Assembly: GCA_963705885.1 (NCBI GenBank)
Contig: OY970120.1
Coordinates: forward strand, 434,001 to 498,000
DNA length: 64,000 bases
DNA from: MFD01275-c22 sp963705885
GTDB lineage: Bacteria; Actinomycetota; Actinomycetes; JACCUZ01
Direction of reading: 5' to 3'
Of the stretch, positions 1-8,661 are shown piece by piece (the stretch's first letter is position 1; every line of letters starts with the position of its first letter). A program made the position numbers and the translations under genes. The notes below the pieces were generated by a model, which was given only the letters and a program-made list of their open reading frames with translations, made no database searches and was not told the DNA's origin.

Positions 1-299
1 TCCTGGTCGCCCGGGCCGCGGTCGACGAGGGCCACACGGTGAGCGTGTTCCTCGCCGGCGACGGGGTGCAGCTGATCCGCGACGCCGTCCTGGACTCCCT
101 CTCCGGACTGGGCACCGGGTCGCTGCGGGAGTCCTTCGACGCCGTCGCCGCAGGCGGCGGACGCTTCTACGTGTCCGGGATGTCCAGCAAGGCGCGGGGC
201 GTCACCGACGCCGACCTCGAGAACAAGCCGGCCGAGATGGCGATGCCGACCCGGCTGGTCCAGCTGGCGTTCGAGGCGGACCGCACGCTGACCTACTGA
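1..299 (+). CDS. DsrE family protein (5' truncated)
   Basis: The reading frame is open from base 3 with no start inside the window, so the gene begins upstream. The 98 visible residues match the C-terminal part of DsrE/DsrF-like small proteins: a beta strand followed by FLAGDGV, then a long helix and a RFYVSGMSSKARG strand/turn where sulfur-relay members carry a cysteine. No cysteine is visible here, so a sulfur-transfer role is not supported. It ends with TGA before a 50-bp gap. Family assignment is fairly sure; function unknown. Confidence 0.7.
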   Translation, partial: LVARAAVDEGHTVSVFLAGDGVQLIRDAVLDSLSGLGTGSLRESFDAVAAGGGRFYVSGMSSKARGVTDADLENKPAEMAMPTRLVQLAFEADRTLTY

Positions 300-337
300 C
301 CTCGTCACATCAGCGGAGCAGTGATCGTCCCGCGGGC

Positions 338-343
338 TACGGT
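338..343 (+). promoter_or_regulatory. Candidate -10 box for a leaderless transcript
   Basis: TACGGT lies exactly six bases before the ATG at 350, and no Shine-Dalgarno sequence precedes that ATG. A -10 hexamer at this distance places transcription start on or next to the start codon, a common actinobacterial arrangement. No convincing -35 box is visible. Confidence 0.4.
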
Positions 344-349
344 TGTGGC

Positions 350-1153
350 ATGGGCGCGCGACGCCACGATGACAGCGTCACGACGCACACGCCGTACGTC
401 GTGCTGGTGCCCGCGCGCCACCGGGCCGTGGTCTTCGACCTGGACGGTGTCCTCACCGACACGGCATCCGTCCACGAGTCGGCGTGGCGCGAGCTGTTCG
501 ACGCCTTCCTCGCCGGCGCGCCCGGAGCGGCCGGCACGGACCGCTCACCGTTCACCCCTGACGACTACCGCCGCTACGTCGACGGCAGGCCGCGCTACGA
601 CGGCGTCGCGACGTTCCTGGCCTCGCGTGCTGTCGACCTGCCGTGGGGCGACCCCGCGGACGCACCCGACCGCGAGACGGTGTGCGGGCTGGGCAACCGC
701 AAGGACGCGCTGTTCCTGGCGCGGCTGCGGCGCGACGGCGCCGAGCTGATCCCCGGCGCCGAGCGTCTCGTGCGCGACCTGCACGCGCGCGGTGTCCCCG
801 TCGCTGTCGTGTCCGCCAGCCGCAACGCGCACGAGGTGCTCACCGCCGTCGGCCTGCGCCCGCTGGTCCCCGTCCTGGTCGACGGGGTGGTCGCCGCCGA
901 CCGCGGGCTTCCGGGCAAGCCAGACGCCGCGACGTTCCTCGAGGCGGTCCGGACGATCGGCGTCGAGCCGGCGGGTGCCGTCGTCGTGGAGGACGCTCAG
1001 GCGGGGGTCGAGGCCGGCCGCAGCGGCGGCTTCGGGCTGGTGGTCGGCATCGACCGCACCGGCGAGAACGATCTGCACGCTCACGGTGCCGACGTCGTGG
1101 TCCCCGACCTCACCCGGCTCGGCCTCGAGGAGGCAAGCGGTGTCCGAGGCTGA
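350..1153 (+). CDS. pgmB: Beta-phosphoglucomutase (HAD superfamily)
   Basis: A 267-residue HAD hydrolase-fold enzyme expected to interconvert beta-glucose 1-phosphate and glucose 6-phosphate. The nucleophile motif is DLDGVLTDT (about residues 30-38). A VSASR motif II, the GKPD lysine motif and VVEDAQAGVEAG acidic motif follow in order. The cap region contains GRPRYDG and GLGNRKD, typical of beta-PGM. The next gene is a GH65 phosphorylase that releases beta-glucose 1-phosphate, and its start lies inside the 3' end of this gene, so the two make a two-step disaccharide catabolic unit. The start has no ribosome site but follows a -10-like hexamer, consistent with a leaderless mRNA. Confidence 0.88.
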   Translation: MGARRHDDSVTTHTPYVVLVPARHRAVVFDLDGVLTDTASVHESAWRELFDAFLAGAPGAAGTDRSPFTPDDYRRYVDGRPRYDGVATFLASRAVDLPWGDPADAPDRETVCGLGNRKDALFLARLRRDGAELIPGAERLVRDLHARGVPVAVVSASRNAHEVLTAVGLRPLVPVLVDGVVAADRGLPGKPDAATFLEAVRTIGVEPAGAVVVEDAQAGVEAGRSGGFGLVVGIDRTGENDLHAHGADVVVPDLTRLGLEEASGVRG

Positions 1154-3593
1154 CGGCTGGGTCCTCCGGTTCGACGGGTTCTCCGCTGACGACGAGGGGC
1201 GGCGCGAGACCCTCTGCGCAGTCGGGAACGGCTACGTCGTCACCCGCGGTTCCGCCCCAGAGCACCGCGCCGACGGCGTGCACTATCCCGGCACCTACGT
1301 GGGCGGCGTCTACAACCGGCTCACCGACCACGTCGACGGCCGGGCCGTGGAGAACGAGAGCCTGGTCAACCTGCCGTCCTGGCTGTTCCTCACCTTCGCC
1401 GCCGAGGACGGCCCCTGGCTGGGTGACGACGGCGACCACGACCGGGGCGTCGCGGTCGAGGACCAGCGGGTCGAGCTCGACATGCGCCGCGGGGTCCTGA
1501 CCCGGCACGCCCGCGTCCGCGACCGGGCCGGCCGCGTCACCCTGCTCCGCCAGCGGCGCTTCGTGCACATGGAGCAGCCGCACCTGGCCGGGCTGGAGAC
1601 CACCCTGCAGGCCGAGAACTGGTCGGGGACGCTGCGGGTCCGCTCGGGCGTGGACGGCGCCGTCGTGAACGCCGGGGTCCCGCGCTACCGCGACCTCGAC
1701 GGGCGCCACCTGACCGTGCTCAGCGCCGACGCCGTGACCGAGGACACCGTGATGGTCGTGGCGGAGACGAACCAGTCGCGCGTCCGGGTGGCGGTCGCGG
1801 CCCGGACGGACGTCCAGGGACCCTCGGGGGCGAGCGCGCTGCGGCACCTCGTCAGCGACGGCTCCTCGGCGATCCACGAGCTCGCCGTGCCGGTCGGCGA
1901 GGGCGAGGTCGTCACGGTCTCCAAGGTGGCCGCGGTCCACACCTCACGCGACCGGGCCATCTCCGAGCCGGTCGAGGCCTGCGCGAGCGCGGTGGCCCGG
2001 GCGGACGGCTTCGACACGCTGCTCGAGCGGCACGTGCTCGCCTGGGACCACCTGTGGGAGCGCTTCCACCTGCGGCTCGACGGCGACGGCGACGCGCTGC
2101 GCATCGTGCGGCTGCACCTGTTCCACCTGCTGCAGACCCTCTCCGAGCACACCGTCGACCTCGACGTCGGCGTCCCGCCCCGTGGACTGCACGGCGAGGC
2201 CTACCGCGGGCACGTCTTCTGGGACGAGCTGTTCGTGCTGCCGACCCTCAGCCTGCGGATGCCCAGCGTCGTCCAGGCGCTGCTCGGCTACCGCTACCGC
2301 CGGCTGCCCGAGGCCCGTCGCGCCGCGGCCGCGGAGGGCCAGGTGGGGGCGATGTTCCCCTGGCAGTCGGGCAGCGACGGCCGCGAGGAGAGCCAGCGGG
2401 TGCACCTCAACCCGGTCTCGGGACGGTGGCTGCCGGACACGACGTACAAGCAGCGCCACGTCGGTCTCGCGATCGCCTACAACGTGTGGGAGTACTACCA
2501 GGCGACCGACAACCTCGAGTTCCTCGTCGACTACGGCGCCGAGATCATCCTCGACGTCGCGCGCTACTTCGCCGCCCTGGCCACGTACGACGACAGCCGC
2601 GACCGCTTCGTCATCCGCGGCGTGGTCGGCCCGGACGAGTTCCACACCGACTACCCCGGCCGTCAGGGCGACGGCATCGACAACAACGCCTACACCAACG
2701 TGATGGTCTCGTGGCTCCTGCTGCGCGCCGAGGCCGTGCTCGACCGGCTCCCCGCCCGGCGCCGGCGCGAGCTGGAGGAGCGGCTGGGCGTCACCGCGGC
2801 CGACCGGGCGCGCTGGCTGGAGGTCGGCGCACGGCTGTTCGTCCCCTTCCACGGCGACGGGATCATCAGCCAGTTCGAGGGCTACGAGGACCTCGACGAG
2901 CTGGACTGGGCGGCCTACCGCGAGCGCTACGGCGACATCCAGCGGCTGGACCGGATCCTCGAGGCCGAGGGCGACAGCGCGAACAGGTACAAGGTGTCCA
3001 AGCAGGCCGACGTCCTCATGCTGTTCTACCTGCTGCCCACCGACGAGCTGCGCGGCGTGCTCGGGGGGCTGGGCTACGCCCTCGAGCCCGAGCAGGTCCC
3101 GCGGACCATCGACTACTACGAGGCCCGCACGTCGCACGGGTCGACGCTGAGCTCGGTGGTGCACGCGTGGGCCCTCGCGCGCGCCCGCCGGGGCGAAGCG
3201 GTCGAGCACTTCCTGCGGGCGCTGGAGTCCGACGCGGCGGACATCCAGCACGGGACCACCGCCGAGGGCATCCACCTGGCCGCCATGGCGGGCAGCATCG
3301 ACGTGCTCCAGCGCTGCTTCGCCGGCCTGGAGGTCCGGGAGGACGCCCTGCGACTCACGCCCTACTGGCCCCGAGCCCTCGGCACGCTGGAGATGACCCT
3401 GCGCTACCGCGAGCACGACCTGTGCATCCGGGTCAGCGCGGAGAGTGTCCGCGTCGCGTCGGGGCCCGGGGTGGGTCAGCCGATCCGGGTCGTCGTGGGC
3501 GACGAGGCGACCACCGTGTCCCACGGGGACGTCGCCGAGGTCGCGCTGGCGCCCCACCCCACCGCGGCGGGAGTCCCGCGGCAGCGCCCGTGA
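1140..3593 (+). CDS. Glycoside hydrolase family 65 disaccharide phosphorylase
   Basis: An 817-residue cytoplasmic GH65 enzyme expected to phosphorolyse an alpha-linked glucose disaccharide (trehalose, maltose or kojibiose type) to glucose and beta-glucose 1-phosphate. It has the GH65 N-terminal beta-sandwich with VGNGY near residue 27, then the (alpha/alpha)6 barrel with GHVFWDELFVLP, the general-acid glutamate in VVGPDEFH, and YKVSKQADVLML. The GTG start at 1140 was chosen because GAGGAGG lies six bases upstream. It overlaps the end of pgmB by 14 bp, so the two are translationally coupled. The substrate cannot be fixed from sequence. The longer open frame upstream is shadow of pgmB. Confidence 0.9.
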   Translation: MSEADGWVLRFDGFSADDEGRRETLCAVGNGYVVTRGSAPEHRADGVHYPGTYVGGVYNRLTDHVDGRAVENESLVNLPSWLFLTFAAEDGPWLGDDGDHDRGVAVEDQRVELDMRRGVLTRHARVRDRAGRVTLLRQRRFVHMEQPHLAGLETTLQAENWSGTLRVRSGVDGAVVNAGVPRYRDLDGRHLTVLSADAVTEDTVMVVAETNQSRVRVAVAARTDVQGPSGASALRHLVSDGSSAIHELAVPVGEGEVVTVSKVAAVHTSRDRAISEPVEACASAVARADGFDTLLERHVLAWDHLWERFHLRLDGDGDALRIVRLHLFHLLQTLSEHTVDLDVGVPPRGLHGEAYRGHVFWDELFVLPTLSLRMPSVVQALLGYRYRRLPEARRAAAAEGQVGAMFPWQSGSDGREESQRVHLNPVSGRWLPDTTYKQRHVGLAIAYNVWEYYQATDNLEFLVDYGAEIILDVARYFAALATYDDSRDRFVIRGVVGPDEFHTDYPGRQGDGIDNNAYTNVMVSWLLLRAEAVLDRLPARRRRELEERLGVTAADRARWLEVGARLFVPFHGDGIISQFEGYEDLDELDWAAYRERYGDIQRLDRILEAEGDSANRYKVSKQADVLMLFYLLPTDELRGVLGGLGYALEPEQVPRTIDYYEARTSHGSTLSSVVHAWALARARRGEAVEHFLRALESDAADIQHGTTAEGIHLAAMAGSIDVLQRCFAGLEVREDALRLTPYWPRALGTLEMTLRYREHDLCIRVSAESVRVASGPGVGQPIRVVVGDEATTVSHGDVAEVALAPHPTAAGVPRQRP

Positions 3594-3755
3594 GAGGCGG
3601 GAGGCGACCCCCGCCGGGGCCCACCCGCTCACCGATCCGGTGGCCGATCGGGTAAAGACGGGGTAAAGCCCGGCCGAACACTGAGGGAGCCGATCAACTA
3701 CAGTGCGCCGCGAGAGCGGTGACGGCCTGACGGGGGACGGAGAGGTCACGCTTCC

Positions 3756-5228
3756 ATGACCGAGATCGACATCGGCGCGCTGCGGACCCTGCAGCGCCTC
3801 ATCAGCAGGCTCACGACCGGTGCCGACCTGGCGACGACCCTGCGCGCCGTCGTCGACGGCGTCGTCGAAGGCCTGGGGTTCGGCGTGGCCGTGGTCAGCC
3901 TGGTCCACGACGACCGCACGGTGGAGGTGGTCACCGTCGCCGGCCCGCCGGAGGTCGGCGACACCCTGCTGGGGAGCCGGTGCCCCCTCGACTCGTGGGA
4001 GCGCGCCTTCGCGCGGTCGAAGGTCTGGGGAGCCCTGCGCTTCGAGTCCCACGAGCTGGCGGCGGAGGACGACATCCCCAGCTGGATCCCGGACGTGCCG
4101 GTCGTGGAGGACGCCGAGGCGTGGCACCCGCTGGACGCCCTGTTCGCCCCCCTGCACGCCGTGTCGGGCGACCTCGTCGGCATCCTGTCCGTCGACCTGC
4201 CCGTCGACGGGCGCCTGCCCGGAGAGCTGCAGCGCGAGCTGCTGGAGATGTACGCCACGCAGGCCGGCATCGCGGTCGACAACGCCCGCCTCGCCGAGCG
4301 GCTGCGGGCCAGCGAGGAGTCCTTCCGGCTGGCGTTCGAGAACGCGCCCATCGGCATGTCGATGGTCGACCTCGCCGCCGAGACGGCGGGCCGGTTCCTC
4401 AGCGTCAACGAGGCCATGTGCCGCATGCTCGGCTACAGCAGGCGCGAGCTGCAGGAACGCCGCATCGAGGACATCACCCACGCCGACCACCGCGACGCCG
4501 ACGTCGACGTGATCAGCCGCGTGATCAACGGTGAGATCGACGGCTACGAGCTGGAGAAGCGCTACGTCCGGGCCGACGGGCAGACCGTGTGGGTGTCTCT
4601 GCACACCTCGGTCGTCCGGGACAGCAGCGGGACGGCGCTGTTCGGCATCAGCCAGTTCGAGGACGTCAGCGACCGGCGCGCCGAGCACCAGGAGCTCACC
4701 CGGCGGGCCAGGCTGGACCCGCTCACCGGTCTGCTGAACCGTGGCGCGCTGGCCGGCCGGGTCGAGGAGTGCATCGCGGAGGCCCGCGTCAGCGGCCGCC
4801 CCGGCGCGCTGCTCTTCTGCGACCTCGACGCGTTCAAGCCTGTCAACGACACCCACGGCCACGGCACCGGCGACAAGGTGCTCGCCGTCGTCGCGCGGCG
4901 CCTCGAGGCGCAGGTGCGCGCCCGGGACACCGTCGCGCGCTTCGGCGGCGACGAGTTCGTCGTGGTCGCCGACGACCTGGACGGGGCCACGCTGGCCGAA
5001 CTGGTCGACAGGCTCCGCGAGACGGTCGCGGCGCCCATCGACATCGGGGGCCTCACGTGCCACCTGTCGGTCACGATCGGGCAGGTGCGGGTGACCGGCT
5101 CGGCGCACGAGTCCGCCGACGCGCTGGTCGCCGACGCGGACATGGACATGTACCTGCGCAAGCCCGACCGACCGGCGCCGCGGGCCAGGGCGGGCGTGCT
5201 GTCGCGCCCCGACAGCCCGAGGGACTAG
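3756..5228 (+). CDS. GAF-PAS-GGDEF diguanylate cyclase
   Basis: A 490-residue signalling protein likely to make cyclic di-GMP. An N-terminal GAF-like domain (about 1-170) is followed by a PAS domain (about 180-300, starting ESFRLAFENAPIGMSMV) and a GGDEF domain (about 315-475). The active-site motif is FGGDEF, and FCDLDAFKPVNDTHGH carries the metal and substrate residues, so it should be active. No RxxD inhibitory site and no membrane segment are visible, so it is a soluble sensor. A GGAGAGG ribosome site lies 10 or so bases before the ATG. Its TAG stop overlaps the stop of the convergent cobalt transporter gene (shared CTAG). Confidence 0.92.
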   Translation: MTEIDIGALRTLQRLISRLTTGADLATTLRAVVDGVVEGLGFGVAVVSLVHDDRTVEVVTVAGPPEVGDTLLGSRCPLDSWERAFARSKVWGALRFESHELAAEDDIPSWIPDVPVVEDAEAWHPLDALFAPLHAVSGDLVGILSVDLPVDGRLPGELQRELLEMYATQAGIAVDNARLAERLRASEESFRLAFENAPIGMSMVDLAAETAGRFLSVNEAMCRMLGYSRRELQERRIEDITHADHRDADVDVISRVINGEIDGYELEKRYVRADGQTVWVSLHTSVVRDSSGTALFGISQFEDVSDRRAEHQELTRRARLDPLTGLLNRGALAGRVEECIAEARVSGRPGALLFCDLDAFKPVNDTHGHGTGDKVLAVVARRLEAQVRARDTVARFGGDEFVVVADDLDGATLAELVDRLRETVAAPIDIGGLTCHLSVTIGQVRVTGSAHESADALVADADMDMYLRKPDRPAPRARAGVLSRPDSPRD

Positions 5229-6301
5229 GCCCGGGTGCCCTGCCCGGGGCTGCCCGCGGGGAACCGGGCGTCGTACCGTCGCACCCGCCACAGCAGCATC
5301 GCGCCGCCCCACGTGGCAGCGAACACGCCGGCGATGACGTACCCGAACAGCTCGAAGCTGTCGGCCAGGCCGGCATAGCCGGCCAGGATGTCCGCCCCGG
5401 CATGGGCGACCAGGACGTCCGCGACGTACACCGTCGCGACCACCCCGGCGATCGCCACGGTGATGGCTGTGGTGGCGATGTTGTAGTAGAGGGTGCGAGC
5501 AGGGTTGCGATACGCCCAGGAGTAGGCCCTGGTCATCAGCAGGGAGTCACCGGTGTCGAACGCGCTCATGCCGGCCGCGAACAGGAGGGGCAGCGACAGG
5601 ACGGCATACAACGGCAACGTGCCCGACACCGCGGCCGAGGCACTGAGCGCGAGCAGCGTCACCTCGCTGGCCGTCTCGAGGCCGAGCCCCATCAGCAGCC
5701 CCACGGGGTACATGTGCCAGGACGAGCGGATCAGGGCGCGGAACCGGCCGCCGAGAAGGCGGTTGATCAGGCCGCGGTCCAAGAGGGTTCGCTCCAGCGC
5801 GACCTCGTCGAGCCGCCCGTCGCGCAGGCGCACCCACAGCGCGACGATGTTTCGGAGGACCAGCGAGTTGAGGTAGGCCACCAGCACGAGGAACGTCATC
5901 GCCACCAGGACCGCGACGGTGCTCAGGCTCTCCCGCAGTCCCTCGGACACGCTGGTTGCGGCGTAGGCGACGAGGAGCGCGAGGACCAGCACGATCGTGG
6001 AGTGCCCCATGGCGAAGAAGAAGCCGACGCCGACCGGTCGGCGACCACGAAGCAGCATCAGGCGGGTCGTGTCGTCGATGACCGCGAGGTGGTCGGCGTC
6101 GAAGGCATGGCGCATGCCGAGCGTGTACGCCAGGGTGCCGGCGCCGGCCAGCGCCCCGGCCGCTGCCGGGTCGCCGCGGGACTGCAGGTACAGCGCGATC
6201 CCGAGGACGTGCAACAGGGCGACGACCCCGAGAACGCCGGACAGCCGCACCTTCTCCTCGCGGGTCCACCGCCCGGCCGCGAGCGCAACCGTCTCCTGCA
6301 T
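5225..6301 (-). CDS. NiCoT-family cobalt/nickel permease
   Basis: A 358-residue integral membrane protein with about eight hydrophobic segments and the NiCoT signature RHAFDADHLAVIDD (HX4DH) in the second segment. NiCoT permeases (HoxN, NixA, NhlF) import Co2+ or Ni2+ with high affinity. Four kilobases away lies a cobalt-type nitrile hydratase, and NhlF of Rhodococcus rhodochrous J1 is the precedent for a cobalt importer linked to that enzyme, so cobalt is the likelier ion. A long GGAGGAGGGAGG tract precedes the ATG. It lies 33 bp downstream of the XRE-cupin regulator gene, on the same strand, probably in one transcript. Confidence 0.92.
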   Translation of the reverse strand: MQETVALAAGRWTREEKVRLSGVLGVVALLHVLGIALYLQSRGDPAAAGALAGAGTLAYTLGMRHAFDADHLAVIDDTTRLMLLRGRRPVGVGFFFAMGHSTIVLVLALLVAYAATSVSEGLRESLSTVAVLVAMTFLVLVAYLNSLVLRNIVALWVRLRDGRLDEVALERTLLDRGLINRLLGGRFRALIRSSWHMYPVGLLMGLGLETASEVTLLALSASAAVSGTLPLYAVLSLPLLFAAGMSAFDTGDSLLMTRAYSWAYRNPARTLYYNIATTAITVAIAGVVATVYVADVLVAHAGADILAGYAGLADSFELFGYVIAGVFAATWGGAMLLWRVRRYDARFPAGSPGQGTRA

Positions 6302-6334
6302 CGCCCCCCTCCCTCCTCCTGCCCGCCGGGCTCG

Positions 6335-6910
6335 CTACTGCGGCCGCAGCGCCATCCACAGGGCGACCGCCTCGCGCTTGCCCGGGTTGCGCCACTCGTG
6401 CGGCTGAACGGTCCGGAAGTGCAGCGCGTCGCCCTTTCCCAGCACGAACGTGCGCCCGTTGACGACGAACTCCAGCTCGCCCTCGAGCACGTAGACCAGC
6501 TCCTCGCCCGGGTGCTCGAGCGGTGTCTCGCCACTGCTGGCCCCGGCGGTCACCGTCGCCCGGGCGCCGGCGAGCAGGAACCTGCCGTAGGCACCGGTGA
6601 TGCCCGCCAGGTCGATGCCCGTGTGCGAGGTCAGCAGCCGGGGCTGCTCGCCCGCCGGCGTGAACGCCGTCGGGTCCGAGGACACCTCCTCCTCGTCGAC
6701 GAAGTAGGCGACCGGTCGCCCGAGCGCGCCGGCGACCTTGAGCAACGTCGTGATGGTCGGCGTCATCCCGCTCTGCTCGATCTTGTGGATCGCGGCGGCG
6801 GACACCCGGCTGATCTCGGCGAGCTGCTGCAGAGACAGCCCTGCGTCCTTGCGCAGGCGCCGGACCTTCGGCCCGATGCCCGAGACGATGGTGCTGACGT
6901 CGTCAGTCAT
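6335..6910 (-). CDS. XRE-family regulator with C-terminal cupin domain
   Basis: 191 residues. An N-terminal helix-turn-helix (about 10-65: RLRKDAGLSLQQLAEISRVS...IHKIEQSGMTPTITTLLKVA) is joined to a cupin_2 fold (about 110-190: EHPGEELVYVLEGELEF, KGDALHF, PHEWRNPG). Such regulators sense small ligands through the cupin. It is transcribed divergently from the flavoprotein gene at 7039, with a promoter containing the motif CATAGTGGA that recurs elsewhere in the island, so it is the best candidate for the local regulator. The effector is unknown. Confidence 0.9.
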   Translation of the reverse strand: MTDDVSTIVSGIGPKVRRLRKDAGLSLQQLAEISRVSAAAIHKIEQSGMTPTITTLLKVAGALGRPVAYFVDEEEVSSDPTAFTPAGEQPRLLTSHTGIDLAGITGAYGRFLLAGARATVTAGASSGETPLEHPGEELVYVLEGELEFVVNGRTFVLGKGDALHFRTVQPHEWRNPGKREAVALWMALRPQ

Positions 6911-6943
6911 GTCTGGTCTCCTCGCGGCCCCCGCGTAGGACCC

Positions 6944-6978
6944 TTGACGGCGACCAACCGGGTGTACAACATAGTGGA
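6944..6978 (+). promoter_or_regulatory. Candidate promoter and operator of the flavoprotein gene
   Basis: TTGACG (6944-6949) is a good -35 box; CAACAT (6967-6972) sits 17 bp downstream as a -10. Overlapping the -10 is TGTACAACATAGTGGA (6963-6978), 13 of 16 bases identical to the reverse complement of the sequence at 21621-21636 in front of carbamate kinase. A repressor bound here would block the promoter. The divergent XRE-cupin gene is the obvious candidate, but that is inference. Confidence 0.5.
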
Positions 6979-7038
6979 TGACCTGTCCTGCATGGTCAAC
7001 GTGCTCCGGCCGGGCGACGCGTCGACGGAGGGACCTCC

Positions 7039-8376
7039 ATGCCCCAGCGCATCGTGGTGGTGGGCGGGGGCGCAGCCGGGATCGGCGCCGCCGGCGCGGC
7101 CAAGGGGGTCGACCCCAGCGCCGAGGTCATCGTCTACACGGAGTACCAGGACGCGGCGTACAGCCCGTGCGGGATCCCCTACGTGCACGGCGGCGAGATC
7201 CCCGACTTCGAGCGGCTCTTCCTCGGGACCAAGCAGCAGTACGCCGACCAGGGCATCGACATCCGCTACGAGACCGTCGTGGAGTCCGTGGACACGACGG
7301 CGCACACCGTGCGCGTGGCCGGCGAGCGCGTGCCGTACGACTCGCTCGTCCTGGGCACCGGCTGGAACTACGGGAAGCCGGACGTGCCGGGAGCGGATCT
7401 CAGCGGCATCTACTACATGAAGAACATCCGCGAGGCCATGGAGTGGGACAAGGTGCTCGACAGCGTCACGAGCGCCGTCGTGCTCGAGGCCGGGCCACTC
7501 GGGCTCGAGATGGTCACGGCGCTGTGCCACCGCAACATCGACACCCACCTCGTCGACCCCAGCCCGTGGACGCTGTCCATGGCCACCGACCCGGACATCG
7601 TCGCGCCCGTCGAGGACTCGTGGCGCGAGATGGGCGCCACTCTGCACTTCAACAGCAAGCTCGAGGAGATCCTGGGCGACGAGAAGGGCGCGGTCCGCGC
7701 GGTACGCACCTCCGACGGCGAGATCGCCTGCCAGCTGCTCGTCGTCGCGACGCACAAGGAGCCCAACACCGAGCTCGGCGCGGCGGCCGGCCTGTCCGTC
7801 GGGAGCGCCGGCGGCTTCATCGTCGACGAGTCGATGGCGACGTCGGTCAAGGGCGTGTGGGCCGCGGGCGACTGCATCGAGGTCCCCCACGGCGTCTCCA
7901 ACGTCCCGATCCAGGGCCTGTCCGGCAGCCATGCGTACGCCCAGGGCAAGGTCGCCGGGGTCAACGCCGCAGGCGGTACTCGCGCGTACCAGCCCGTCTA
8001 CGTGCCCTGGGGGCTCGTCGCCGGCAAGTGGATGATCGGCGGGGTCTCGTTCAGCGAGACGCTCGCCACCGCGCTGGGCATCCCGTTCGTCATGGGGGTG
8101 GCCCAGGGCATCTCCCGGGCCCGCTACTACCCGGACATGAAGCCGATCAAGGTCAAGCTGCTGGCCGAGCCCGGGACCCTGCGTCTCATCGGCGCGCAGA
8201 TGGTGGGCGGCGAAGGCATCAAGGAGCGCGCCGACTTCCTGGCGATGGCGGTGCGCACCGGCATCACGCTGCGCGACCTCGCGACGATGGAGAACGTCTA
8301 CTCCCCGCCCATCGGCGCCCTCAACGAGCCGATCTCGCTGGCGGCGCAGGACGCCGTGTCCCGGCTGGACAGCTGA
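7039..8376 (+). CDS. FAD-dependent pyridine nucleotide-disulfide reductase, CoA-disulfide reductase-like
   Basis: 445 residues. An N-terminal FAD fold (VVVGGGAAGIGAAGAA) is followed by SPCGIPYVHGG with a single redox cysteine (Cys44), the pattern of CoA-disulfide reductases and NADH oxidases that use one active-site cysteine. An NAD-binding fold around 150-180, then VWAAGDC for the flavin and a C-terminal dimerisation domain complete it. It probably reduces a small thiol disulfide or persulfide with NAD(P)H. GGAGGG lies six bases before ATG. Since the bacterial coenzyme M pathway ends in a reductive step and this gene is in the same island, a CoM-linked disulfide is a candidate substrate; this is a guess. 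Confidence 0.85.
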   Translation: MPQRIVVVGGGAAGIGAAGAAKGVDPSAEVIVYTEYQDAAYSPCGIPYVHGGEIPDFERLFLGTKQQYADQGIDIRYETVVESVDTTAHTVRVAGERVPYDSLVLGTGWNYGKPDVPGADLSGIYYMKNIREAMEWDKVLDSVTSAVVLEAGPLGLEMVTALCHRNIDTHLVDPSPWTLSMATDPDIVAPVEDSWREMGATLHFNSKLEEILGDEKGAVRAVRTSDGEIACQLLVVATHKEPNTELGAAAGLSVGSAGGFIVDESMATSVKGVWAAGDCIEVPHGVSNVPIQGLSGSHAYAQGKVAGVNAAGGTRAYQPVYVPWGLVAGKWMIGGVSFSETLATALGIPFVMGVAQGISRARYYPDMKPIKVKLLAEPGTLRLIGAQMVGGEGIKERADFLAMAVRTGITLRDLATMENVYSPPIGALNEPISLAAQDAVSRLDS

Positions 8377-8377
8377 G

Positions 8378-8629
8378 ATGCCCTTCGCCCGCTGGGTCCG
8401 CTCCGTCTCGGAGAAGCAGCTGCTGACCGCCGCGCAGGCGGACGTCGCCCGGCGGTACGGCGTCACGCCGCCTCGGCCCCGCGGGGTGGACATCTTCTGG
8501 CAGAAGGTCTACGCCCCGCTCTACCACCGGCTGCCGTGGCCGATGCGGGCGAGAGTGATGAGGCTCATGCCGGGCAGTCACCGTCAGCGATGGACTCCGC
8601 GGGCCCCATCCGGGGGACCCGCGGTCTGA
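8378..8629 (+). CDS. Small basic protein, unknown
   Basis: 83 residues, no family recognised. It begins one base after the flavoprotein stop (TGA-G-ATG), so it is almost certainly co-translated with it. It is rich in arginine, proline and tryptophan, with WQKVYAPLYHRLPWP in the middle and a basic C-terminus; no signal peptide, membrane segment or cysteine. Tight coupling argues that it is real and related to the flavoprotein. Confidence 0.55.
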   Translation: MPFARWVRSVSEKQLLTAAQADVARRYGVTPPRPRGVDIFWQKVYAPLYHRLPWPMRARVMRLMPGSHRQRWTPRAPSGGPAV

Positions 8630-8661
8630 TCACCAGGACGAGCGGAAGAGGGAGTCCGACC

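Noticed and set aside
1944..5312. 1122-residue open frame on the minus strand across GH65 and the GGDEF gene
   Set aside because: It lies antisense to two clear genes and has the low-complexity Ala/Arg/Gly/Val composition of GC-rich shadow frames, with no domain.
4589..7420. 943-residue plus-strand open frame
   Set aside because: It is antisense or out of frame to the diguanylate cyclase, the cobalt permease and the XRE-cupin gene; no motif supports it.
7039..8376. 2-ketopropyl-CoM oxidoreductase/carboxylase
   Set aside because: That enzyme has a two-cysteine redox motif; this protein has a single cysteine in SPCGIPY like CoA-disulfide reductases.
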